Source: an uncultured Muribaculaceae bacterium | Lineage (GTDB): Bacteria > Bacteroidota > Bacteroidia > Bacteroidales > Muribaculaceae | Assembly: GCA_944321865.1 (NCBI GenBank) | Contig: CALUMZ010000005.1 | Location: forward strand, 16,458 to 80,457 | Length of the DNA stretch: 64,000 bases | Reading direction: 5' to 3' | Shown: positions 36,229 to 44,467 of the stretch, piece by piece | How the letters are laid out: each line of letters opens with the position of its first letter | Numbering within the stretch: position 1 is the stretch's first letter | Program-made: the position numbers and the translations under genes | The notes under the pieces: model-generated | What the model was told of the DNA's origin: nothing | What the model saw: only the letters and a program-made list of their open reading frames with translations | Databases searched by the model: none

Positions 36229-36258
36229 CAAAGGTATATAAAATGCACTAAATAACAA
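36229..36258 (-). promoter_or_regulatory. Promoter of the capsule operon
   Basis: On the minus strand TACCTTTG (36236-36229) matches TANNTTTG. A TTG at 36258-36256 lies exactly 19 bases upstream, the consensus spacing for the Bacteroidetes primary sigma factor. The expected start is near 36222, just before the hairpin at 36195-36214. I looked for inverted repeats flanking this promoter, as in the invertible capsule promoters of Bacteroides fragilis, and saw none, so the orientation appears fixed. Confidence 0.7.
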
Positions 36259-36272
36259 CAATTGCCAACGTT

Positions 36273-37463
36273 TTATTTATGCCCGGCCAAGTCGCTTGCC
36301 GATAAACGTTGAAACACTTTCAATCCAAACCGTGGTGTCACAGCCAACACATGGTCGAAGATGTCGGCCTGTATTCGCTCATATTCCGGCCACACTGTGG
36401 TGTTGGTAAAACAGTACAGTTCAACCGGCACGCCCTCGGGAGTGGGCTGCAACTGGCGCACCATCAGCATCTGCTCCTTGTCTATCTCGGGATGCGAGGC
36501 AAGGTAATTTTTCAGGTAATACCTATATAGCTTCAAGTTCTCCACCGGCCGGCCACTCTCCAATGCCTCACTGTCGGCAAGTCCGTCGGCCACCAAGGCC
36601 GCACACTCGTCGGCGGTGCAGAACCTCACGGTTGTAGTGTCGATATATATCGAGCGCATTATGCGCCGCGCCCCGGTGTCCCACATGCCGCGCCAGTTCT
36701 GGAACGAATCGCTCACAAGGGCATACGGCGGTATGGTTGTAACAGTCTTGTCGAAGTTGCGCACCTTCACCATCGTCAGTGACACTTCCTCGACATATCC
36801 GTTGGCCCCGTACTTTGCCATCGTAATCCAATCGCCCGGCCTGAGCATGTCGTTGGCCGACAACTGCACGCCCGCCACAAGCCCGAGTATGCTATCCTTG
36901 AAAATCAACATCAGCACGGCGGCCGAGGCGCCAAGCCCGGCAAGAATAGACGTGGCATCACTGTCCATCATTATCGCAATAGCCACTATCGCACCCACAC
37001 ACACCGACACGAGCTTAATCATCTGGTATACCCCCTTCAGTGGGCGGTTGCGCAGGTGTTCATGCTCGTTCGACATCTTGTAGAGCATGTTGAGGAACGT
37101 GTTGAGCAACAATAACGTCACCACCACAAGGTACACCTCGCACACCTTGTTCAGTATGCCCATCAGCTGCGGCATGTCGCCAAAGGCCAACGGCAGCATC
37201 ACATACACCAATATCGGGTCGATGACACGGCAAAAGCCCCGCAGCATCTCGCGGCTGAACAGGTAGTCGTCCCACTTAGCCTTGGTCGATGCCGTAAGGC
37301 GGTGCACTGCCGGCATAATCACCCGCGTAAACAACACGTTGATGATGAAAATCAGCAGCAGCATGGCCACCACCACGGCCACGCGCGCCGCCCACGTCAT
37401 GTCGGTCTCCACAAGTCCCGCCTCGACCAACAGCTGCAACATATCCTCGTTGATACTTTCCAT
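36273..37463 (-). CDS. MscS-family mechanosensitive ion channel (YbdG/YnaI-like size)
   Basis: Five hydrophobic spans are visible (including VAVVVAMLLLIFIINVLF and VYLVVVTLLLLNTFLNML). The pore-lining MscS segment is LAGLGASAAVLMLIFKDSILGLVAGVQLS near residue 180, followed by the beta domain LRPGDWITMAKYGANGYVEEVSLTMVKVRNFD. The length is 396 residues. The channel would open on membrane stretch to release osmolytes. The ATG at 37463 follows a TATCTTTG promoter box at 37495-37488 by about 25 bases. It is monocistronic, upstream of the capsule leader. Confidence 0.92.
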   Translation of the reverse strand: MESINEDMLQLLVEAGLVETDMTWAARVAVVVAMLLLIFIINVLFTRVIMPAVHRLTASTKAKWDDYLFSREMLRGFCRVIDPILVYVMLPLAFGDMPQLMGILNKVCEVYLVVVTLLLLNTFLNMLYKMSNEHEHLRNRPLKGVYQMIKLVSVCVGAIVAIAIMMDSDATSILAGLGASAAVLMLIFKDSILGLVAGVQLSANDMLRPGDWITMAKYGANGYVEEVSLTMVKVRNFDKTVTTIPPYALVSDSFQNWRGMWDTGARRIMRSIYIDTTTVRFCTADECAALVADGLADSEALESGRPVENLKLYRYYLKNYLASHPEIDKEQMLMVRQLQPTPEGVPVELYCFTNTTVWPEYERIQADIFDHVLAVTPRFGLKVFQRLSASDLAGHK

Positions 37464-37487
37464 TTTCTGTATTTTTCCTGTTTCCCA

Positions 37488-37516
37488 CAAAGATAGTGCA
37501 AATTATGTAGAGCCAA
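37488..37516 (-). promoter_or_regulatory. Promoter of the mscS-like gene
   Basis: TATCTTTG (37495-37488 on the minus strand) matches TANNTTTG, and a TTG lies about 18 bases upstream (37516-37514). The 25 bases at 37512-37488 are identical to 43515-43539 upstream of the HAD gene, so the two loci share the same promoter sequence. Confidence 0.65.
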
Positions 37517-37620
37517 CATATCATGGCAGCTCAAAAAGAACCATGCGAGCCTGTTTTTTTGAATTTTGCCAAGCCGCCGCCGGCCTTATCAAAAGATATT
37601 GCAAACCTATGATTCTGCCA

Positions 37621-37762
37621 AGTGTAGAGACGTGGCGTGCCGCGTCTCGTTGACAGCAATAGCACATAAAATTTTAAATATCAATAGTTTACCAACCAAG
37701 TTGTAGAGACGCAAAATTTTGCGTCTCTACGGCCACATTGAAATGATAATTTTGATACACCA
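37621..37762. repeat. Dispersed MITE-like repeat copy R4 (left end missing)
   Basis: It contains the GC-rich arm GTAGAGACGTGGCGTGCCGC, an AT-rich spacer, the perfect palindrome with half GTAGAGACGCAAAA (37703-37730) and the right end ATTTTGATACACCA. A second copy, R5, follows 68 bases later in the same orientation. No gene is visible between 37464 and 38028. Confidence 0.85.
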
Positions 37763-37830
37763 CTACAACCGATTTGGCAATACAAACTAATATTCAACAT
37801 TTTACATAACACACCCGTCACAAAAAAGAC

Positions 37831-38005
37831 GAGAGGGTGTATCAAAATTCCGACATTGATGTTGTAGAGACGCGGCGCGCCACGTCTCTACGGGAGTAGC
37901 AACATATAAAACATTAAATACCAACAACTTACCAAACATAATTGTAGAGACGCGATTAATCGCGTCTCTACTGCCACATTGAAATAACAATTTTGATACA
38001 CCCTC
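37831..38005. repeat. Dispersed MITE-like repeat copy R5 (complete, variant palindrome)
   Basis: Both ends are present (GAGAGGGTGTATCAAAAT and ATTTTGATACACCCTC), 175 bases apart. The GC-rich palindrome at 37863-37890 has core CGGCGCGCC. The second palindrome (37943-37970) has half GTAGAGACGCGATT, whereas other copies have GTAGAGACGCAAAA. The second arm changed to match (AATCGCGTCTCTAC), so the pairing is preserved. Confidence 0.9.
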
Positions 38006-38028
38006 GATACGGTATCGTGAAAACTCAA

Positions 38029-38973
38029 TTATTTCTTGATGTCGTATTGGTAGATGATTTCACCCTTGTAGTTGACAAGGAAGAAGCGCATCAGGTTGTC
38101 GGCGGTGGAGAGTATCATGAACCCTTCGTCGCCGCTGCAAAATTGCGTCCCCTCGATGGGCTTCACATCGCGCGACAGCGACCCCGACGTGTTCACGAAA
38201 TATTGCACCCGGCTCCCCTTGGCCTGTATGTGCTGGAAATTGTGGATATGCCCGCAGATGTAGGCATCTACGCCATACTTGTCGAGCAACGGTTGCACAC
38301 GGCGTTGCAAGTCGGTGCGCTCGCTCTCGTTCTTGTCGGTGTCGGCATAGATGGGATGGTGTCCCATCACCACTTTCCACTTGGCAGTGCTGGCTGCAAG
38401 CGTGGCTTCGAGCCACTCAAGCTCGGCGGCAATCGATTGCTTGCCGGCATCGGGATAATCCTCGGTGTCGCGGCGATACTTGTCGATGAGCGGGGTGGTG
38501 TCGATAAACACATACAGTATCTTCTCATTGCCATCCTCAACCTCCTTTTCCACGGCATAATAGCGGCCGGGCATCACCCAACGGCGGCTCACCTTGCCAT
38601 AGTCGAGTACGGCCTGCGTGTTGCCGCGGTACTCATGGTTGCCAAGCAACGGGTACCAGTCGAGCATCAAGTCGGGGTGAGAATAAATAAGCTCGTAATT
38701 GGTCATCCACAGCGGGTCGTCAACGCTTGCCACACCCTCAAAGTGATGCACGTCGCCAATGGCAGCCACAAACTCGGGGTCGGCCACGTCGGCCATCCAA
38801 CCCATCAGCTCGGCAACGGTCTTTTGCTCGAAATATCCGTTGCGGCCAAGGTCGTTGGCGATGTAAATGGTAGTAGAGTTGGCCGGTATTTCGGGCTTTT
38901 GGAACTTTACCTGAGCCATTGCCGCGCCCATCATGGCAATAACGGCAACTACAATCAATGTCAGTCGTTTCAT
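38029..38973 (-). CDS. Secreted purple-acid-phosphatase-like metallophosphoesterase
   Basis: A signal peptide (LTLIVVAVIAMMGAAMAQ) precedes a calcineurin-type phosphoesterase domain: a first metal ligand region at IANDLGRNG, then AAIGDVHHFEG, PLLGNHEYRGN, VMGHHPIY and CGHIHNFQHIQ, as in TRAP/ACP5-type purple acid phosphatases. The length is 314 residues. It acts in the periplasm or outside the cell on phosphate esters; the substrate is not clear. It follows the beta-helix lipoprotein and TonB receptor genes on the same strand, suggesting a nutrient-uptake set with release of phosphate. Confidence 0.85.
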   Translation of the reverse strand: MKRLTLIVVAVIAMMGAAMAQVKFQKPEIPANSTTIYIANDLGRNGYFEQKTVAELMGWMADVADPEFVAAIGDVHHFEGVASVDDPLWMTNYELIYSHPDLMLDWYPLLGNHEYRGNTQAVLDYGKVSRRWVMPGRYYAVEKEVEDGNEKILYVFIDTTPLIDKYRRDTEDYPDAGKQSIAAELEWLEATLAASTAKWKVVMGHHPIYADTDKNESERTDLQRRVQPLLDKYGVDAYICGHIHNFQHIQAKGSRVQYFVNTSGSLSRDVKPIEGTQFCSGDEGFMILSTADNLMRFFLVNYKGEIIYQYDIKK

Positions 38974-39062
38974 TCTGTAAAAATTGTTTCGTTATAAGTT
39001 TCCCAAAAGGAACTGCCCCCATAACCCACGACATGAGTTAAGAAGCAGCTCCTTTTAATCAT

Positions 39063-40385
39063 TTATTCTTGCCCGAAAGCACCGAAGAATGCCGACGGTG
39101 CGGGCGAAGTGAACGTGTTGTTGCTAACAAAGCCTTCAAGCCCCACCATGGTGATGCCATTGGTGGCAAAATTAGGCGTAAAGTCGGTCTTGCCGCCGGT
39201 GAGAGCGGGCGAACCTGCCTGCAAATGGAAATCCCAAGAATCGTCCCAAGTGGCGGGTGCGCCGGCTTCGTTGGCGCCAACGTTGATGTTGATGTCGCTC
39301 TGTTGGGTAAAGTTGGCAAACATCGGGTCGTTGTCGCCCGGAGTTGCGCTGCGCTTGTCATCGGCACCGACAAGGATACCCTCCTCTTCATTGGCCTGCA
39401 TTTGGTCGATACCTACTTGGGTCGATGCGAAATAGAAATTGGGAGTAATCACCGAACGCGGATCTTCAAACATTTCGGTGTCATGCTTCAAGCCCCAACG
39501 GCAGTCATAAATGAGGTTGTTGTAGATTTCGGCATAGATGTTTTCTTCGAGCCAGATTGAGCCACCCTTGGTACCCGGGCGACGCCAACCGTCATTGACA
39601 AGAGTGTTGTTGTAGGCATAAATGTGCGTGGCCAAGTTCTGCAAGTCGGTGTTTGACAACTTAAAGCCGTTGGTGTTGGCATCGTAAATGAGATTGTAGG
39701 CTGCATCTACGGTACATTCCGATTTATAGTTGATGGCATCGCCGCCGTCATAACCGTTGCTTATGAAGCGGTTGTAAGCAACAATCGACTGTCCGCCGGT
39801 GATGTAGATTTGGTCTTCGGCATTGTTCATCAACGTGCAGTTTGTGATAATCATGCGGCCGGCAGGGTTGCAGAAGTGTACTGCGGGAACACCCTCGCCT
39901 GTTTCCGACTTAAACAAGCCGTGAAGGTATGATTGCGAATTTTCGGAAGTTTGTGCGCCGCCATATTCGATGGTTACATAATTCAAATACAGCTCTTGGC
40001 AGTCGAAGCCGCAAATTATACCACCCCAGTTGCGCGAAAAACGGTCGCTCTTCGACCCCTCTTCAACTGTGAAAGTAATGGGCTTCTCTTCCGTACCCAT
40101 GCAATACATGTTGCCGAGCACCACAATTTCGGGCTTCACGGCAGTGTTGGAAGCAATCACGGTTACACCCTCTTCCACATAAAGCGACGTACCCTCGGGT
40201 ACCACGAAATGGTCGGTCAAGACCACGGTCGAGTCTTTGCCCCAGATGATGGTCGTTGCGGGATCGCCCGTGCTGCCACCGGTGTTGCCACCTTCGCCTT
40301 CGTTAGCTACCGGTTCATCGTCACTGCAAGCAGCAAGCGACAAAAGGGCTGCCGCTGCAAACACACTAAAAAATTTACGTTTCAT
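39063..40385 (-). CDS. Surface lipoprotein with right-handed beta-helix repeats
   Basis: A lipoprotein signal peptide ends at LLSLAACSDD, followed by a Gly/Asn/Thr-rich linker. The body has repeated turns typical of parallel beta-helices (FVVPEGTSLYVEEGVTVIA, IVVLGNMYCMG, LYLNYVTIEYGGA, MIITNCTLMNN, IVAYNRFISNGYDGG, IYAYNNTLVND). The length is 440 residues. The fold often binds or cleaves polysaccharide, but no catalytic motif is obvious. The SDD after the lipid-anchor Cys is compatible with a surface-export signal. It lies between the TonB receptor and the phosphoesterase and probably serves as the receptor's partner lipoprotein. Confidence 0.8.
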   Translation of the reverse strand: MKRKFFSVFAAAALLSLAACSDDEPVANEGEGGNTGGSTGDPATTIIWGKDSTVVLTDHFVVPEGTSLYVEEGVTVIASNTAVKPEIVVLGNMYCMGTEEKPITFTVEEGSKSDRFSRNWGGIICGFDCQELYLNYVTIEYGGAQTSENSQSYLHGLFKSETGEGVPAVHFCNPAGRMIITNCTLMNNAEDQIYITGGQSIVAYNRFISNGYDGGDAINYKSECTVDAAYNLIYDANTNGFKLSNTDLQNLATHIYAYNNTLVNDGWRRPGTKGGSIWLEENIYAEIYNNLIYDCRWGLKHDTEMFEDPRSVITPNFYFASTQVGIDQMQANEEEGILVGADDKRSATPGDNDPMFANFTQQSDININVGANEAGAPATWDDSWDFHLQAGSPALTGGKTDFTPNFATNGITMVGLEGFVSNNTFTSPAPSAFFGAFGQE

Positions 40386-40427
40386 AAGTTTCTTTATTCA
40401 ATTTGTGGGTTAATGTTATATTCGTTT

Positions 40428-43166
40428 TTATAATTTGAATCTCACTCCAATCAACAAGCCTACGCCACGTTTGTCTTTGCGAATCAGCGTCTTTCCGCTG
40501 CCGGTTTCCTGTCCCGGCAGTCCCTCGTTGTTCTCGTTGTAGGTCTTGATGTAGCGTTCCGATGCGGTGTTAAGCAGATTGGTTGCTTTGCCGAATATCG
40601 TCAATCCGCACTTGAAGCTCTTTTCAACCGATGCGTCGAGCGTCACTTCGCCCTTGTCCCAATAATCCGAATCGAGGTATTGCGACACGATAGCTATCTT
40701 CTCGCCGGTATAGCTGCACGCCAACTGTGCGTCCCACCCGTAGCGGGTATCCTTGTACATCAGCGTCAGGTTGGCCACATGCGGGGCTTGTCCCAGCAAC
40801 GGGCGCGACTGCTCCACGTCAAAGCGGCGCGTGTTCCCTTTTTCATCCAGTCCATACAGGATTTTGGTGGTGGTTATCTCGGAATGCGTGTATGTATAAT
40901 TGGCTTTTATCCCAAAATTGCGGAAGTATTTTATAATGTCGATTTCCACGCCGTAATTGGTGGCATTGCCCACATTGTCGGGTCCGTAACCAATCTGCCG
41001 CTGTATGGTGCGGCTCACATATTCGATGGGGTCTTTAAGGTGCTTATAGAACACGCCTGCCATGAACTCCTCGCTTGCGCTCGGATACCACTCCCACCGC
41101 AAGTCGATGTTGTCGATTTGCGCACGCTTCAACTCGTTATTACCAAATTCAAGGTAATCCTCGTTGATGATGGTGTAAGGCACTATTTCAAAGAAGCCCG
41201 GGCGGTTAATCGACTTGAAATAGGATGCACGTATGTTCATGTCCTTCACCGGGGAATACTTCACATGCACCGATGGCAACACGTCCCAGTAGGCCTGTTT
41301 GCTTGCAGGAGGATAATCTCCGCTCACCGACGGGTATGTCATAGAATAAGATTGGTCGGTATGCTCGGCCCTCACGCCGGCTATCACGTGCCACTTGGCC
41401 CGTGCCAATTTCACCTGTCCGTACACCGCACCAATATTTTCACCCGCAGTATAATTGAGTGGTCCCACGCTGCCATAAGGGGTATTAACTTTCCACTGAA
41501 TTTCGCTGATGTCGTTGAAGTCGACACCTTGCTCGGGACGGCTTGCACCACCTTGTGTGAAATCATAGGATATATGCACGTTGTCACGCGACTTGTCGCG
41601 ATACATACCGCCCGCTTTCACATTCAGGTCAAAGAGCCCTATACGTCGGTCATATTTCAAGTTCAGGTAGCCGGCTATGTCGCGGTCGGAGTTGTGTTCA
41701 AACCGCCGTTCGCTATGGTCGGCCGTCACAGTCGACACATTGTTGCGCACCATGTTTTCAAGATCCACATACGTGTTGTCGGGACGATTGTAGCGTGCGT
41801 CGGCATATTCGGCCGTCCACTCTATGCCCAGCCCGTCAAGTAGCACATTGTTATGGTGCCCCGTGAGCGTCGATGCAAAGATGCGCTGCTTGGTCTGGCG
41901 GGCACGTGTTTCGATGGTCTGTTCAAGGTTCCCTTTATCGGGATTGTAACGCGACAGATTGGTTTCGAGCGACTCGCGCACTTGGTTTGAAATATTGCTG
42001 AAGAAAGCGTTATACCACTCGATGTCGTTGTCGGGGTTGAACGTATAGTCCAGTTTCAGGTGCAATCCCGTCTGCATCTGCTGCTCCGAATACATCCGCT
42101 CGCGCATGTTCACAAGCCGCACGGCAGTTTCGCGCTGGTTCATTCCGTCTTCATAGAAGAGGCTCGACTTAGTGCGGTAGGTGTTTTGCAGGCTACCGGC
42201 AAATATGAATCCAAAGCGGTTGTCAAACAGTCGGTTGCCTACCGTCAGCCCCGCCACTATGTCGGGCATGGGGTGGAAATAATCGATAACCGTCGTCCCC
42301 TTGTTGAAATCGTCGAGCGTTGCCACATAATCCACGCCATAGGCCTCGCGCGGGGCTTCGCTCGTTATGTTGCCGTGGTCGAAGCCCGTAAACTTGTGGT
42401 CGATGTTCATTGTATTGTACCCGGCCGCGATGTTGGCATTGAACGTAAACCGCGACGGTGCATTCTTCATCACCATGTTCACCACGCCGCCGGTGGCATC
42501 ACCCTCCATGTCGGCAGTGAGCGACTTAGTCACCTCAAGGCGGTCAAGCAGGTCGCTCGGGAATATGTTAAGCGGCACGTAGCGGTTGGCATCGTCGGGA
42601 CTCGGTATCTTCACCCCGTTCACAAGGGTGTAATTGTAACGCTTGTCCATGCCGCGCAATATGGCATACTGCTCGTTGTCGCTGCTCCCCTTGTCGAGCA
42701 CCACGCCCGACATGCGTTGCAGCACTCCGGCCACGTCAAGGTCGGGCGACACTTCTATGCTGTTGGCACTCATAATATTCAATATATTGGCCGATGTGCG
42801 TTCCACCATCCGGGCATTTATGTCGCTGCGACGGTTGGCACTCCCTATCACGGCCACCTCGCCCAGCATGTTGCCTTCGGGTTGCAACGCAACATCTATC
42901 GTGCCGTCCTCCGACACCTTGGCTTCATAATCTTGGTAACTCACATAATGCCACACGAGCGTGACATCTTTCCCATCAGGAATCTCTATCTTGTAAGAAC
43001 CATCCAATCCCGACGAAGTACCCACACCGGGCAACTCCTTACAAGATACCACTGCTCCCACCAACGTTTCACCTGTCGATGAATCGGTTATTACCCCTTC
43101 TATCTTATATGCATCGGCAGTCGCTGTGGCAGCAAGTATCACACAAGCCAAAATTGTAAATCTCAT
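40428..43166 (-). CDS. TonB-dependent outer-membrane receptor with carboxypeptidase-like N-terminal domain
   Basis: The signal peptide RFTILACVILAATATADA is followed by a carboxypeptidase-regulatory-like domain (IEGVITDSSTGETLVGAVVS). The plug starts near residue 130 (IEVSPDLDVAGVLQRMSGVVLDKG, YAILRGMDKRYNYTLVNGV, LDRLEVTKSLTADMEGDATGG). The barrel ends in the hydrophobic-aromatic C-terminus KRGVGLLIGVRFKL. It has 912 residues. The plug type resembles the single-receptor family without SusD partner; none is seen here. The ATG at 43166 is chosen because upstream frame has no signal peptide. The cargo is unknown; linkage to a phosphatase hints at a phosphorylated compound. Confidence 0.92.
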   Translation of the reverse strand: MRFTILACVILAATATADAYKIEGVITDSSTGETLVGAVVSCKELPGVGTSSGLDGSYKIEIPDGKDVTLVWHYVSYQDYEAKVSEDGTIDVALQPEGNMLGEVAVIGSANRRSDINARMVERTSANILNIMSANSIEVSPDLDVAGVLQRMSGVVLDKGSSDNEQYAILRGMDKRYNYTLVNGVKIPSPDDANRYVPLNIFPSDLLDRLEVTKSLTADMEGDATGGVVNMVMKNAPSRFTFNANIAAGYNTMNIDHKFTGFDHGNITSEAPREAYGVDYVATLDDFNKGTTVIDYFHPMPDIVAGLTVGNRLFDNRFGFIFAGSLQNTYRTKSSLFYEDGMNQRETAVRLVNMRERMYSEQQMQTGLHLKLDYTFNPDNDIEWYNAFFSNISNQVRESLETNLSRYNPDKGNLEQTIETRARQTKQRIFASTLTGHHNNVLLDGLGIEWTAEYADARYNRPDNTYVDLENMVRNNVSTVTADHSERRFEHNSDRDIAGYLNLKYDRRIGLFDLNVKAGGMYRDKSRDNVHISYDFTQGGASRPEQGVDFNDISEIQWKVNTPYGSVGPLNYTAGENIGAVYGQVKLARAKWHVIAGVRAEHTDQSYSMTYPSVSGDYPPASKQAYWDVLPSVHVKYSPVKDMNIRASYFKSINRPGFFEIVPYTIINEDYLEFGNNELKRAQIDNIDLRWEWYPSASEEFMAGVFYKHLKDPIEYVSRTIQRQIGYGPDNVGNATNYGVEIDIIKYFRNFGIKANYTYTHSEITTTKILYGLDEKGNTRRFDVEQSRPLLGQAPHVANLTLMYKDTRYGWDAQLACSYTGEKIAIVSQYLDSDYWDKGEVTLDASVEKSFKCGLTIFGKATNLLNTASERYIKTYNENNEGLPGQETGSGKTLIRKDKRGVGLLIGVRFKL

Positions 43167-43199
43167 CTCCTCTAAAACTATATTCTGTAAATTTCGCTG

Positions 43200-43207
43200 C
43201 AAAAGTA
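43200..43207 (-). promoter_or_regulatory. Probable -7 box of the TonB-receptor operon
   Basis: TACTTTTG on the minus strand (43207-43200) matches TANNTTTG and lies about 34 bases before the ATG at 43166. No convincing TTTG is at the exact upstream spacing. Confidence 0.45.
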
Positions 43208-43363
43208 CCGGCACGAAATAACAACAGTTTTACACAAGTATTACAATTTAGTAACATCCCCACCCCCGGCACAATGTATTTAGACAAAAAGACAAAAAAA
43301 CAGATGTTTTTTAAAGACACATTTCCACCACCCCACCCGCCACGTAACCAACATTGATTTGAC

Positions 43364-43519
43364 GAGGGTGCATCAAAATGCGATTTTTTCAGGTGTAGAG
43401 ACGTGGCGTGCCGCATTTTCGATAGTATTAACAATGCATAACACGTTGAATATAAAACAGTTTGTCCTGCCCGATTGTAGAGGGTGTATCAAAATGCGAA
43501 ATATTTGATGCACCCTCTA
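43364..43519. repeat. Dispersed MITE-like repeat copy R6 (rearranged)
   Basis: The left end GAGGGTGCATCAAAATGCG and arm GTAGAGACGTGGCGTGCCGC are present. The second palindrome is lost, and a short hairpin made only of two element ends (AGAGGGTGTATCAAA and TTTGATGCACCCTCT, 43479-43518) takes its place. The right end directly abuts the promoter/hairpin array, as R0 does at the window start. The interval 43167-43717 holds no gene. Confidence 0.8.
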
Positions 43520-43524
43520 CATAA

Positions 43525-43691
43525 TTTGCACTATCTTTGCATAAGATAGGCTGCACCTCGGCATAACAATTTCAAGCGAGCTTGATTGTTCTGCACTCGG
43601 TTTGCACTATCTTTGCATAAGATAGGCTGCACCTCGGCATAACAATTTCAAGCGAGCTTGATTGTTCTGCACTCGGTTTGCACTATCTTTG
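43525..43691 (+). promoter_or_regulatory. Tandem 76-bp promoter/hairpin array upstream of the HAD-aroB operon
   Basis: The unit starting TTTGCACTATCTTTGCATAA is repeated exactly with period 76 (43525, 43601), and a third copy of the promoter begins at 43677. Each has TATCTTTG (43532-43539, 43608-43615, 43684-43691). Between them are hairpins at 43565-43590 and 43641-43666 with arms AACAAT and ATTGTT around CAAGC GA GCTTG. The TTG in the 3' arm of each hairpin lies exactly 19 bases before the next TATCTTTG and so is its -33 element. The final box should start transcription about 20 bases before the ATG at 43718. The same design with other hairpin arms is at 31-209. Confidence 0.75.
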
Positions 43692-43717
43692 CCTGCAAAA
43701 CGGGTAACACTACCATT

Positions 43718-44467
43718 ATGACAGAAGAAAAGATTGCTGTGGAAAGACATTTTGTCGGTTCCGAAGCACAACACGCTACACTGAAGGCGGCACTCATCGA
43801 CATGGACGGCGTGCTGTATGACTCGATGAAGGGTCACACGGCCGCATGGTATCGCATGGCCTGTGAACTGGGCATTGAATGCACGCGCGATGAGTTTTAT
43901 GCCTACGAGGGAATGACGGGTGCCGCCACCATCAATATACTGTTCAACCGCGCATACGGCCGTGACGCGACTGCCGAAGAGGTGAAAGAGCTGTATGCCC
44001 GCAAAGCCGCATATTTCATCGAAATGGGTGAACCGGAGATGATGCCCGGCGCGGCACTGATGCTCGAGCGGCTACGCAACGCCGGTGTGCAGCGGGTGCT
44101 TGTGACAGGATCGGGGCAGCACTCCATTCTCGACCGCCTCGACCGCGACTACCCGGGAATGTTCAGCCCCGACAAGCGTGTCACGGCACTCAACGTCACG
44201 CACGGCAAGCCCGACCCCGAACCGTACCTGAAAGGGCTGCAACTTGCCGGCTGCCGGGCCGACGAAGCCATTGTGATAGAGAACGCTCCACTTGGAGTGC
44301 TGGCGGGCCATCGCTCGGGCTGCTTCACCGTGGGCATCACCACGGGACCAATCCCCGAAGCCGACATGACGGCCGCCGGTGCCGACATCGTATACCCGTC
44401 AATGCCCGAATTTGCATCGCGCCTGCCATTATTGTTAAATGCCTTAAATAATCGACAAACAAAATGA
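43718..44467 (+). CDS. HAD-superfamily hydrolase, beta-phosphoglucomutase-like
   Basis: ALIDMDGVLYDSMKGH carries the nucleophile Asp and the second Asp of motif I. A helical cap follows, then VLVTGSGQHSIL (motif II), GKPDPEPYLKGLQ with the motif III Lys, and VIENAPLGVLAGHRSGC with motif IV. This is the subfamily of beta-phosphoglucomutase and phosphatases for small sugar phosphates. The length is 249 residues from the ATG at 43718; the upstream frame would read into the promoter array. The stop overlaps the aroB start by four bases, so the two are co-translated. The substrate is unknown. Confidence 0.88.
   Translation: MTEEKIAVERHFVGSEAQHATLKAALIDMDGVLYDSMKGHTAAWYRMACELGIECTRDEFYAYEGMTGAATINILFNRAYGRDATAEEVKELYARKAAYFIEMGEPEMMPGAALMLERLRNAGVQRVLVTGSGQHSILDRLDRDYPGMFSPDKRVTALNVTHGKPDPEPYLKGLQLAGCRADEAIVIENAPLGVLAGHRSGCFTVGITTGPIPEADMTAAGADIVYPSMPEFASRLPLLLNALNNRQTK

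Noticed and set aside
36195..36262. Invertible capsule promoter
   Set aside because: I looked for inverted repeats on both sides of the TACCTTTG promoter and found only a small hairpin downstream; no recombinase gene is near.
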